DNA of 64,000 bases from Simplicispira sedimenti (GTDB taxonomy: Bacteria > Pseudomonadota > Gammaproteobacteria > Burkholderiales > Burkholderiaceae_C), in contig NZ_JAKVIJ010000006.1 in assembly GCF_022760965.1 (NCBI RefSeq), positions 167,459 through 231,458 on the forward strand. The letters are read 5' to 3'. Made by a program: the position numbers and the translations under genes. This document shows positions 8,205 through 16,774 of this stretch, piece by piece (the first letter of the stretch is position 1; each line of letters begins with the position of its first letter). The notes beneath the pieces were generated by a model, which searched no databases, was not told the origin of the DNA, and saw only the letters and a program-made list of their open reading frames with translations.

Positions 8205-11200
8205 TCAAGACGATGCAGACGCCCGCAGTTCCTGGGCGGGCACGGGTCGGCCGAACAGGTAGCCCTGGTAGCCGCCACAGCCCTGCCCGACCAGGAATTC
8301 GAACTGCCCCGTCTGCTCCACCCCTTCGGCCACCACCGTCAGACCCAGATCACGGGCCAGGACAACAATGCTGCGGGCAATCGCCGCAACGTTCGGGTCG
8401 GTCAGGATATCGCGCACAAAGGATCGGTCGATCTTGAGCAAGTCCAACGGCAGCCTTCGCAGGTAGGTCAGCGAGGAATAGCCGGTGCCAAAGTCGTCCA
8501 GCGCAAAACCAATGCCATGCGCCTTGAGCTGCTCCATCTTGGCGATCACATCCTCAACGTCCCGAAGCATCAGGCTTTCCGTCAGCTCCAGCCGCAGGCG
8601 CGAGGGCTGGGCCCCAGTGGTACGCAGACATTTCAGAACCGACTCGACAAACGCGGGCTCATGGAACTGGCGGGCGCTGACATTGACCGACAAGGTCCAC
8701 GCTGCCGTGGTCTCGTTTTCGGACCATTCGACCAATTGCTGGCATGCCGTTTCCAGCACCCATTGCCCCAAGGGCAGGATGAATCCCGTTTCCTCGGCCA
8801 GGGCAATGAATTCGCCCGGAAGCACCATGCCCCGCCGTGGGTGATGCCAGCGCAGCAGGGCCTCCGCACCGACCACCTTGCCGTGGATATCGACCTGCGG
8901 CTGGTAGTGGAGGCGAAAATCGCCCTGCTCCAGGCTGCTGCGCAAATCATTGTCGAGCTGCACACGCTGGAATACGGCCGCCTGCATCTGCGGATCGAAG
9001 AAGTGCAGCGCATTGCGTCCCGCCGATTTGGACTGGTACATCGCCAGATCGGCCTGGCGCATCAGTTCATCGATGGTCGCCTTCCGCCCTTCGAACAGCG
9101 TCAACCCGATGCTGGGCGTGCTGCGCAACTCATGGCCCGCCAGATGGTAGGGCTGGTTGAGTGTGACGAGCACCTTTTCACCCACCCGACGCGCCTGCTC
9201 GGCGGCCTCGCTTGCGTCGGCCGACAGCTCTTCGAGCATGACCACGAACTCATCGCCCCCCAGTCGGGCGGCCGTATCGCTGGCCCGGATGGATTCCTGG
9301 AGCCGACGGGCCACCTCCATCAGCAGCAGGTCGCCCACATCGTGGCCCAGGGTGTCGTTGAGCGACTTGAACTCATCCAGATCAATGAACAGCAGCGCCC
9401 CGTGGTTGCCCGTGCGCTCACCCAGCACCATGGCCTGCTGCAGGCGGTCGAGCAACAGTCGCCGGTTGGGCAGGCGGGTGAGCGGGTCATAGAACGCGAG
9501 ATGGCGGATCTTTTCCTCGGCCTCCTTGCGCTCGCTGATGTCCGAGAACGCCGCCACATAGTGTGTGACCTGCCCATCGTCGCCGCGCACAGCGGAAATG
9601 CTCTGCAGCAGAGGGTACACCTCGCCATTCTTGCGCCGGTCCCAGATTTCGCCGAACCACGCGCCCCTGTCGGCCAGCGACTGCCACATGCCGACGTAGA
9701 AGTCGTCATCGTGATGGCCGGACTTGAACATGGCCGGCGTACGCCCGATCACCTCTTCGGGCATGTAGCCCGTCATCCGGGTGAACGCACGATTCACCCG
9801 AAGAATGATGCCGTGTGCATCGGTCACGATCATGCCGTGCAGCGATTCAAAGGCCGTGGCGGCGATCCGCATTTCCTGCTCGATACGGCGGCTCTCGGTG
9901 ATGTCGCGCAGCACCACCACGCGGTGCGTCGCTTCGCCCTGGCTGCCTGCCACCGGGTTGACCGTGGCTTCGTACCAGAACAGTTGGCCGTCGCTGCGCT
10001 TGCCCTGCAACGTGCAGGGCGCACCGGCGCTGTCCCACAGCGTGTTGCGGCCCTGGAGGTCAGTCCACAGAAAACCGGGCGGACGGCCAAGAACATCGGC
10101 CTCCAGGTACCCCGTGATGGCGCACATGGCCGCATTGACAAACGTGGTCTTGTCTTGCGCATCGACGATCAGAACGCCCTGCGAAATAGCCCCCAGCGCC
10201 TTGTGGTGCAGGCGTTGAATGACAGCGTGTTTCAAGCGCTCTTCGGTTTGCGCAATCCGGATCAGGTTGTCACGGAAGACGACCGAAGCGCGCGCCATAT
10301 CGCCAATCTCGTCACCTCGCTCCTGATCCGTCACCTGCACGGCATCCACGCGTGCATCCGGCGCCGCCAAGCGGTTCATGGCGGCAGTGATGCGCCGTAT
10401 CGGGTGGATGATGCCGCGCGCCAGGGCACCGGCGATCAAAAGGGTCAGCGCCATCGCCACCAAGGCTGCGCCGCCGCTCCACAAGACGACTTTTTCCGCA
10501 CCCCTTTGGGCGCGGAGGGTGGCGTCCAGCAGATCCTGCGAAACGCGGTCTTCCACCCGCTTCATCTGGTCAATCTTCCAGGAGGCCAGATCGATCCAGC
10601 GGGTCACGATTCTGGTGGAGCGTGACGCCTTTCCCGATGTGCCCAGAAATACCCCGGCCCGCATCTGCTCAATTTCTGCCAGATTGTCGTTGGACAGCGC
10701 CTGCTCCAGGAAATCCGTCTGCTCGCGGTCAGCAAAGAAACGGAACTGCTCCAGAAAATGGGACTGCCGCTCCGTCAATCCGACAAACACCTGCCGAGCA
10801 CTTGCGTCCCCTCGAGGCGCCGAATAATAGGTGGCCCCCAAGGCCCGCTCCATGCCCGCCATTTCCTTGGCCTGCATTAAATTGACATATGCGTAAATGG
10901 CACGCGACAGCTCCGCACCGTTGCCCATCAGATGCATTTCGCGCACGATGCCAAGCAGGGCATCGATCAACGCGCTGTAGCGTGCGGACTGCACTTCCGT
11001 CGCCACCTGAAGCTGCGTGGCCTCCAGACGCCAGGCCGACAGGTTGGCCAGATCATCCCGGACTTCGGCAATGCGTTTTTTCAGGCGCGGTGCAAACCTT
11101 TCCGTGGGAAGCTGCGCAAGTGCCTGAGAAAACAGCTCTGCCTGCGCATCGGTAGCGGCATGGCGCTGCGCCTGCATTGCGCCAAAGTCCAGGCCTTTCG

Positions 11201-11426
11201 ACCCCAGAAAAGCCGCCGACAGGCCGCGCTCGCGCTGGATTTCATGCACCAGTCCACTGACCTTGGTGGCCAGATGCGTCATGGCATGCAAATGGCGCAT
11301 GTCATCCGCCACGCGCTGCTGGTCCATCACCCCCCACAGGGCCAACATCAGAAAACCCGCAATCGGCAATGCCAGCGCCAGCATCATGCGCTGGCCAATG
11401 GGGGAGTTCCGCAGTCGGGCAAACAT
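8205..11426 (-). CDS. NIT-HAMP-PAS-PAS-GGDEF-EAL c-di-GMP signalling protein
   Basis: About 1073 residues. Order: N-terminal membrane helix (MMLALALPIAGFLMLALWGVM), an extracytoplasmic NIT-type nitrate/nitrite-sensing domain (GLVHEIQRERGLSAAFLGS), a second helix (VVLWSGGAALVAMALTLLIAGAL), HAMP, two PAS domains, GGDEF (LGGDEF, with I-site RASD five residues before) and EAL (AEALLRWHHP; DDFGTGYSSL; LKIDRSF). Both cyclase and phosphodiesterase motifs are complete, so it could make or break c-di-GMP. The start is uncertain: ATG 11426 puts the first helix near the N-terminus, but ATG 11495 is also in frame. It is divergent from hoxF, and shares the 274-bp upstream region with it. The NIT assignment is by motif; the ligand is not proven. 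Confidence 0.87.
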   Translation of the reverse strand: MFARLRNSPIGQRMMLALALPIAGFLMLALWGVMDQQRVADDMRHLHAMTHLATKVSGLVHEIQRERGLSAAFLGSKGLDFGAMQAQRHAATDAQAELFSQALAQLPTERFAPRLKKRIAEVRDDLANLSAWRLEATQLQVATEVQSARYSALIDALLGIVREMHLMGNGAELSRAIYAYVNLMQAKEMAGMERALGATYYSAPRGDASARQVFVGLTERQSHFLEQFRFFADREQTDFLEQALSNDNLAEIEQMRAGVFLGTSGKASRSTRIVTRWIDLASWKIDQMKRVEDRVSQDLLDATLRAQRGAEKVVLWSGGAALVAMALTLLIAGALARGIIHPIRRITAAMNRLAAPDARVDAVQVTDQERGDEIGDMARASVVFRDNLIRIAQTEERLKHAVIQRLHHKALGAISQGVLIVDAQDKTTFVNAAMCAITGYLEADVLGRPPGFLWTDLQGRNTLWDSAGAPCTLQGKRSDGQLFWYEATVNPVAGSQGEATHRVVVLRDITESRRIEQEMRIAATAFESLHGMIVTDAHGIILRVNRAFTRMTGYMPEEVIGRTPAMFKSGHHDDDFYVGMWQSLADRGAWFGEIWDRRKNGEVYPLLQSISAVRGDDGQVTHYVAAFSDISERKEAEEKIRHLAFYDPLTRLPNRRLLLDRLQQAMVLGERTGNHGALLFIDLDEFKSLNDTLGHDVGDLLLMEVARRLQESIRASDTAARLGGDEFVVMLEELSADASEAAEQARRVGEKVLVTLNQPYHLAGHELRSTPSIGLTLFEGRKATIDELMRQADLAMYQSKSAGRNALHFFDPQMQAAVFQRVQLDNDLRSSLEQGDFRLHYQPQVDIHGKVVGAEALLRWHHPRRGMVLPGEFIALAEETGFILPLGQWVLETACQQLVEWSENETTAAWTLSVNVSARQFHEPAFVESVLKCLRTTGAQPSRLRLELTESLMLRDVEDVIAKMEQLKAHGIGFALDDFGTGYSSLTYLRRLPLDLLKIDRSFVRDILTDPNVAAIARSIVVLARDLGLTVVAEGVEQTGQFEFLVGQGCGGYQGYLFGRPVPAQELRASASS

Positions 11427-11700
11427 CTCAGCAGGGTCGGTTAGCAGAAAACGCGGCGCCGTTTCGCAAGCTCCACGTTTGCTCGGGATGTCCATTATGC
11501 GGGCTGACTTACGGCAGCGTGCGCCACTGCGCGACAGCGGCGCCTTTGGCCCTGAAGCCCCCACCACTTGGTTCCGCGCGCAGCACGTTTCCTGGCGCTA
11601 CACTGCCTTGGACAGGCGGTTCCTGCAACAGTTCGCACAGGCGCCGCCCTGCTGTCCGCAGGCATGAGGGCACGCCCCTCTTTCCCACGCAAAGGCCGCT

Positions 11701-13506
11701 ATGGAACCATCGCAGCAAGACACCGTGGCCCAGGTGTTGCACAGGCACGCAGGCCAGGCCCACAGGCTGGTACAGATCCTGCGCGAAGTGCAGGAACACA
11801 CGCACTGGCTTCCCGCCCCCGTGCTGGAGCAGGTGGCCCAGGGCGTGGGCCTGGGCGTTGCCACCGTGCGCGGCGTGGCCAGCTTTTACCGCTTCTTCCA
11901 TTTGCAGCCCGTGGGCCGCTACCACCTGCTGTGGAGCGACAACACCACCGACCGCATGCTGGGCAGCCGCTCCCTGGCCGAGCAACTGTGCAAGGCCCTG
12001 GGTGTGCAGGCCGGTGCTGCCGCCGCGACCGGTGCCTTGGCCAGCGTGGGCTATACCTCATGCACCGGCCTGGGCGACCAGGGCCCCGCATTGCTGCTGA
12101 ACCAGCAGCAGGTACTCACCCGCATGGACGGAACCCGCGTGCAGGAACTCGCCCAGCGCATCCTGGCGCAGGAGCCCCCCAGCGCCTGGCCAGCAGAGTG
12201 GATGCAGGTGGAAGACCATGTCCGCCGAGCCGACGTGCTGCTGGGCAGCCCGGCGCTGGAGGGCGGCGCCCTGCGTGCCGTGCGTGGACGCGGAGCGCAG
12301 GCCACACTGGACGAGCTGGCCGCATCCAACCTGCGCGGCCGGGGCGGTGCGGGCTTTCCCACGGCGCGCAAATGGCAGGCCTGCCGCGATGCACCGCTCG
12401 CCCCCGGCCACACCCGCGTGGTGGTGTGCAACGCCGACGAGGGCGAACCCGGCACCTTCAAGGACCGCGTGCTGCTCAGCCGCCAGGCCGATACCGTGTT
12501 TGAAGGCATGACCGTCGCCGCCCGCGTGCTGGGAGCGCGTACGGGGTTTCTGTACCTGCGCGGCGAATACCGCTACCTGCTGCCTTCGCTGCAGGCCGTA
12601 CTGGCACGCCGCCGCAAACATGGCCTGCTGGGTCCGAGCATCCTGGGTATCGAAGGCTTTGACTTCGACATCGACATCCATGTGGGGGCCGGTGCCTACG
12701 TGTGTGGCGAGGAAAGCGCGCTGATCGAGTCGCTCGAAGGCAAGCGCGGCACCCCTCGCATCCGTCCGCCATTTCCGGTGGAACAGGGTTACCTGGCCCA
12801 GCCCACCTGCGTGAACAACGTGGAGACCTTTTGCGCCGCAGCGCACATCGCCCTGCAAGGCAGCGCATGGTGGAAGGGCCGTGGCACCCCTCAGAGCACG
12901 GGCACCAAGCTCCACTCCGTGAGCGGCGACTGCGCCCGGCCCGGCGTGTACGAATACCCGCTGGGCGTGAGCGTGGCACAGGTACTGCACGACTGCGGGG
13001 CACACGAGCCGCAGGCCGTGCAGGTGGGCGGCCCCTCGGGCACCTGCCTGGCCGCGCCCGAGTTCAAGCGCCGGCTGGGCTTTGAAGATGTGCCGACGGC
13101 GGGCGCCTTCATGGTGTTTGGCGCACAGCGCGACATGTTCGAGGTGGCGCACCACTTTGCCCAGTTTTTTGCCCACGAGAGCTGCGGCTTTTGCACCCCC
13201 TGCCGCGTGGGCACGCAGTTGGTGCTGCGCCGCATGGACAAGCTCGCCCTGGGCCACGGCTCCCCCTGGGATCTGCACGAGCTGCATGCGTTGGAGCAGT
13301 TGATGCACGGCACCACCCACTGCGGCCTGGGCGCCACGGCCACCCATGCGCTGCGCGACACACTGCAGCGCTTTGGCCCCGCCTTTGCCGCGCGCAGCCC
13401 GCAGTCCCACCTGGTGCCCGGCTTCGACCTGGACGCCGAACTCGCCCCCGCGCGCCGCGCCACCGGCCGCAACGACGCACAAGCCCATTTGGATACGCTG
13501 GAATGA
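11701..13506 (+). CDS. hoxF: Soluble NAD-reducing hydrogenase, diaphorase subunit HoxF
   Basis: 601 residues, close to the ~602 of Cupriavidus HoxF. It is the NAD+/FMN-binding subunit that passes electrons from the hydrogenase module to NAD+ in the cytoplasm. The N-terminal ~170 residues are NuoE-like but show only two of the usual four cluster cysteines (EQLCKAL and YTSCTGLG), so the [2Fe-2S] site there is incomplete. The NuoF-like part has the NADH-binding GRGGAGFPTARKW (~residue 211), FMN-binding GAGAYVCGEESAL (~329) and [4Fe-4S] ligands ESCGFCTPCRVGT plus THCGLG (~493-541). First gene of hoxFUYHW; its TGA overlaps the hoxU ATG. The promoter should lie in the 274 bp upstream; no well-spaced sigma-54 site was found there. 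Confidence 0.96.
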   Translation: MEPSQQDTVAQVLHRHAGQAHRLVQILREVQEHTHWLPAPVLEQVAQGVGLGVATVRGVASFYRFFHLQPVGRYHLLWSDNTTDRMLGSRSLAEQLCKALGVQAGAAAATGALASVGYTSCTGLGDQGPALLLNQQQVLTRMDGTRVQELAQRILAQEPPSAWPAEWMQVEDHVRRADVLLGSPALEGGALRAVRGRGAQATLDELAASNLRGRGGAGFPTARKWQACRDAPLAPGHTRVVVCNADEGEPGTFKDRVLLSRQADTVFEGMTVAARVLGARTGFLYLRGEYRYLLPSLQAVLARRRKHGLLGPSILGIEGFDFDIDIHVGAGAYVCGEESALIESLEGKRGTPRIRPPFPVEQGYLAQPTCVNNVETFCAAAHIALQGSAWWKGRGTPQSTGTKLHSVSGDCARPGVYEYPLGVSVAQVLHDCGAHEPQAVQVGGPSGTCLAAPEFKRRLGFEDVPTAGAFMVFGAQRDMFEVAHHFAQFFAHESCGFCTPCRVGTQLVLRRMDKLALGHGSPWDLHELHALEQLMHGTTHCGLGATATHALRDTLQRFGPAFAARSPQSHLVPGFDLDAELAPARRATGRNDAQAHLDTLE

Positions 13507-14213
13507 AGCAGTTTTTCCTGGACGGAGCCCCCGTGCCTTTCGAGGACGGTGACACGCTCATGGCCGCCGCCACCCGTGCAGGCCACCAGGTGCCGCACCT
13601 GTGCTGGCACCCGCAACTGGCGCCCAGCGGTGCCTGCCGCCTGTGCACGGTACAGGTCGATGGGCGCATGACCGCCGCCTGCACCACGCGCGCCAGCGAG
13701 GGGCTGGAGGTGCACAACCACACGCCCGAGCTCACCGCCCTGCGCCGCCAGATCACGCAGATGCTGTTTGTCGAGGGCAACCACTACTGCCCCGGCTGCG
13801 AGAAGAGCGGCAACTGCGAGCTTCAGTCCACCGCCTACGCCCTGGGCATGGCCGACATGCGCCACGACCTGCTGATGCCCCAGCGTCCGGTGGACGCCAG
13901 CCACCCCGACCTGTGGCTGGACCACAACCGCTGCATCCTGTGCAAACTGTGCCTACGGGCCAGCCGCGAGCTTGATGGCAAGGACGTGTTCGCCATCGGC
14001 GGCTACGGCGCGCACACGCAACTGCTGGTCAACGCCCCCGATGGCCGCCTGGGTGCCAGTGCGCTGCAGGCAGACGACCACGCTGCCCACATCTGCCCGG
14101 TGGGCGCGCTGCTGCCCAAGCGGCGCGGCTTTGCCATCCCCATTGGCCAGCGCCACTGCGACACCACACCGCCACCGCCCTTGCCCCAGGACGCCGACCA
14201 TGGTCCCACCTGA
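13503..14213 (+). CDS. hoxU: NAD-reducing hydrogenase, iron-sulfur subunit HoxU
   Basis: 236 residues, similar to the N-terminal part of NuoG. It wires electrons between the hydrogenase dimer HoxYH and HoxF. Visible cluster sites: plant-type [2Fe-2S] cysteines in LCWHPQLAPSGACRLC followed by MTAACTT; an NuoG N5-like site HYCPGCEKSGNC; and [4Fe-4S] ligands RCILCKLC with a later ICPVGA. All expected ligands are present. The ATG overlaps the hoxF stop (ATGA). The C-terminal tail (TTPPPPLPQDADHGPT) is proline-rich and overlaps the hoxY start by 14 bp. Confidence 0.96.
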   Translation: MKQFFLDGAPVPFEDGDTLMAAATRAGHQVPHLCWHPQLAPSGACRLCTVQVDGRMTAACTTRASEGLEVHNHTPELTALRRQITQMLFVEGNHYCPGCEKSGNCELQSTAYALGMADMRHDLLMPQRPVDASHPDLWLDHNRCILCKLCLRASRELDGKDVFAIGGYGAHTQLLVNAPDGRLGASALQADDHAAHICPVGALLPKRRGFAIPIGQRHCDTTPPPPLPQDADHGPT

Positions 14214-14775
14214 GCCCTCCCCATCCCCTGCAGGCCGCCCGCTGCGTGTGGCCACCGTGTCGCTGGCCGGGTGCTTTGGTTGCCACATGTCGCTGCTGGA
14301 CATCGACGAGCGCCTGTTCACCCTGGCGGGCCATGTGCAGTTGGACCGATCGCCGCTCACCGACATCAAGCGCTGCGGCCCCTGCGACGTGGGCCTGATC
14401 GAAGGCGGTCTGTGCAACGCCGAGAACGTGGAGGTGCTGCGCGCCTTCCGCGCCCAGTGCACGCTGCTGGTGGCCGTGGGGGCCTGCGCCATCAACGGCG
14501 GCCTGCCTGCGCTGCGCAACGGGTTGGACGTAGGAACGCTGATGACCGAGGTGTACGCAAACAACCGACCCGGCCTGGCGCCCGGCAGCGCCATTCCCAA
14601 CGACCCCGAGCTGCCCCTGCCGCTGGCACGCGTGCACCCGCTGCACGAAGTGGTGCACATCGATCACTTTCTGCCCGGCTGCCCACCCAGCGCCGAGGTG
14701 ATCTGGGATTTCCTGCACGCCGTGGTGCAAGGCCACAGACCGCAGGCCGACCCCGCATTGATCCGCTACGACTGA
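14200..14775 (+). CDS. hoxY: NAD-reducing hydrogenase, small subunit HoxY
   Basis: 191 residues, somewhat shorter than Cupriavidus HoxY (~209) but with all family motifs. It binds the single proximal [4Fe-4S] cluster: LAGCFGCHMSLLDIDER (residues ~22-38), VGACAINGG and LPGCPPSAEV supply the four cysteines. There is no Tat signal, as expected for a cytoplasmic enzyme. Start ATG 14200 lies inside the end of hoxU; the stop overlaps the hoxH ATG, so U, Y and H are tightly coupled. Confidence 0.95.
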   Translation: MVPPEPSPSPAGRPLRVATVSLAGCFGCHMSLLDIDERLFTLAGHVQLDRSPLTDIKRCGPCDVGLIEGGLCNAENVEVLRAFRAQCTLLVAVGACAINGGLPALRNGLDVGTLMTEVYANNRPGLAPGSAIPNDPELPLPLARVHPLHEVVHIDHFLPGCPPSAEVIWDFLHAVVQGHRPQADPALIRYD

Positions 14776-16274
14776 TGTCCACAACCACCCCACCCACCCC
14801 CAGCACTGCACCGCGCCGCGTGGTGATCGATCCCGTTTCGCGCGTGGAAGGGCACGGCAAGATCACACTGCTGCTGGACGCCCAAGGCCGTGTGGAGCAG
14901 GCACGACTGCACATCGTGGAGTTCCGCGGCTTCGAGGCGTTCATCGTGGGGCGCCCGTACTGGGAAGTGCCGGTGATGGTGCAGCGCCTGTGCGGCATCT
15001 GCCCCGTGTCGCACCATCTGGCCGCCAGCAAGGCGCTGGACCAGGCCCTGGGCATCCACAGCGTTCCGCGCACGGCCGAGGTGGTGCGTCGGCTCATGCA
15101 CTACGGGCAAGTCATGCAGTCCCATGCGCTGCATTTCTTCCACCTGTCCTCGCCCGACCTGCTGCTGGGATTTGACAGCGAGGCCACGCAGCGCAACATC
15201 CTGGGCGTGGCCGCAGCGCACCCCGACATTGCGCGCCAGGGCGTGTTGTTGCGCAAATTTGGCCAGGAGGTGATCCGTGTGACCAGCGGCAAGCGCGTGC
15301 ACGGCACCGGTTCGGTGCCTGGTGGCGTGAACCGCCAACCTACGCGCGAGGAGCGCGATGCACTGACCGCACAGGTGCCTCAGATGCTGGATTGGTGCGA
15401 GCGTGCCGTGGAGCTGGCGGCCACGTTGCACGCCCAAGCGCCCGGGCTGTACGGGCACTTTGGCGCCATCCATTCGGGCTGGATGTCGTTGGTGGGGCCA
15501 GGAGGCGCAATGGAGCTGTATGACGGCCCCCTGCGCGTGCGCGACGCCCAGGGCACGCTGCTGCACGATGGCGTGCCAGTGCACAACTACCTGGATCTGA
15601 TCGAAGAAGCCGTCGAGCCCTGGACCTACATGAAGTTCCCCTACCTGCGCGCCCAAGGGCGCGAGGCCGGCTGGTACCGCGTGGGTCCGCTGGCGCGGGT
15701 GAACAACTGCAGCCACATCCCCAGCCCGCGCGCCGAGGCACAGCGCCAGCGCTTTGTCGCACACGGGCCGGTGCAGGGCACGCTGGCCTACCACTGGGCA
15801 CGCATGATCGAGATGCTGCACGCCATGGAGGTGATCGCCGAGCTGCTGCAGGACGAGGCTTTGCTGGCCGGCCCGCTCACCGCTCCACTGCCCGCCGAAA
15901 GGCCCACACACCGCTCCGGTGTGGGCGTGATCGAAGCGCCGCGCGGAACGCTGATTCACCACTACGAGATCGGTGACGACGACCTGATCCGCTGGTGCAA
16001 CCTGATCGTCAGCACCACGCACAACAACCAAGCCATGAACGCCTCGGTGCGCGCGGTAGCTCAGGAATATTTCGATGGCCGCAGCATCACCGAGGGCCTG
16101 CTCAATCGCATGGAAGTGGCCGTGCGTGCCTACGACCCCTGCCTGAGCTGCGCCACGCATGCCCTGGGCAGCATGCCGCTGCAGGTGCAGCTGGTGGACG
16201 CTGCAGGCCAGGTGCGCGACAGCGTTCTGCGCCATGGCGATGGACGCATCGAACGCAAAGACAGCCGCACATGA
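14775..16274 (+). CDS. hoxH: NAD-reducing [NiFe]-hydrogenase, large subunit HoxH
   Basis: 499 residues; carries the NiFe(CN)2CO centre that splits H2. The two cysteine motifs are intact: RLCGICPVSHH near residue 70 and DPCLSCATH near residue 453. A 37-residue extension follows the last His, the part that HoxW should remove after nickel insertion; the next gene is hoxW. N-terminal RVVIDPVSRVEGHGKI is the conserved Glu-containing proton-path motif. Start ATG 14775 overlaps the hoxY TGA. The ~13-residue Thr/Pro-rich N-terminus before VVIDPV is not conserved. Confidence 0.97.
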   Translation: MSTTTPPTPSTAPRRVVIDPVSRVEGHGKITLLLDAQGRVEQARLHIVEFRGFEAFIVGRPYWEVPVMVQRLCGICPVSHHLAASKALDQALGIHSVPRTAEVVRRLMHYGQVMQSHALHFFHLSSPDLLLGFDSEATQRNILGVAAAHPDIARQGVLLRKFGQEVIRVTSGKRVHGTGSVPGGVNRQPTREERDALTAQVPQMLDWCERAVELAATLHAQAPGLYGHFGAIHSGWMSLVGPGGAMELYDGPLRVRDAQGTLLHDGVPVHNYLDLIEEAVEPWTYMKFPYLRAQGREAGWYRVGPLARVNNCSHIPSPRAEAQRQRFVAHGPVQGTLAYHWARMIEMLHAMEVIAELLQDEALLAGPLTAPLPAERPTHRSGVGVIEAPRGTLIHHYEIGDDDLIRWCNLIVSTTHNNQAMNASVRAVAQEYFDGRSITEGLLNRMEVAVRAYDPCLSCATHALGSMPLQVQLVDAAGQVRDSVLRHGDGRIERKDSRT

Positions 16275-16774
16275 GCGCACCGCTGCTCGTCCTGGCGGTA
16301 GGCAACCCCAGCCGGGGGGACGACGCCCTCGGCCCCATGCTGCTGGAGCGCCTGCAAGCCGACGGATGGGACGCGAGCGGCCAGGTGGAATTGCTGTGCG
16401 ATTTTCAGCTCCAGGTGGAGCACACACTGGACCTGCTGGGCCGCAGCGCCGTGCTGCTGGTCGATGCCGCGCGGCCCGGCGTAGTGCAGGGCGCGCAGCT
16501 GTCCAGCCTGCAGCCCTGTCCAGAGCGCCCGGCGCCTGCCAGCCACGCGCTGGACGCACGCACCCTGCTGGGCCTGACGCTGGCGCTGCAGGGCACCGCT
16601 CCACCGGCATGGATGCTGGCCATCGAAGGCGCAGCCTTTGGCCTGGGCGAAGGCCTGAGTCTCCAGGCCCAGCAACACCTGGATCAAGCACACCGTCTGG
16701 CGCAGGCGTGGGTGAGCGAGCAGCTGGCGTGCGCAGGATGCGCAGCGCTCACAAGCCCTGCCGGGGCTGCATGA
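16271..16774 (+). CDS. hoxW: Hydrogenase maturation endopeptidase HoxW
   Basis: 167 residues of the HyaD/HupD/HoxW protease family, which checks nickel insertion and cleaves the C-terminal peptide of HoxH. Motifs: VLAVGNPSRGDDALGP (with the nickel-contact acidic residue) near the N-terminus and VLLVDAARPG (second metal-binding Asp) near residue 70. The ATG overlaps the hoxH stop by 4 bp. The 3' end overlaps the convergent REC-GGDEF-EAL gene by 26 bp, leaving no room for a terminator. No hoxI and no second hyp set follow, unlike the Cupriavidus megaplasmid operon. Confidence 0.93.
   Translation: MSAPLLVLAVGNPSRGDDALGPMLLERLQADGWDASGQVELLCDFQLQVEHTLDLLGRSAVLLVDAARPGVVQGAQLSSLQPCPERPAPASHALDARTLLGLTLALQGTAPPAWMLAIEGAAFGLGEGLSLQAQQHLDQAHRLAQAWVSEQLACAGCAALTSPAGAA

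Noticed and set aside
6732..10625. Very long open + strand frame opposite the methyltransferase and GGDEF-EAL genes
   Set aside because: It is antisense to two genes with clear domains, has low-complexity composition typical of GC-rich shadow frames, and shows no family motifs.
11593..11606. Possible sigma-54 promoter (TGG...GC) upstream of hoxF
   Set aside because: The GG to GC spacing is nine bases, not the required ten, and a second candidate at ~11650 has the same fault. No correctly spaced site was found in the 274-bp gap.
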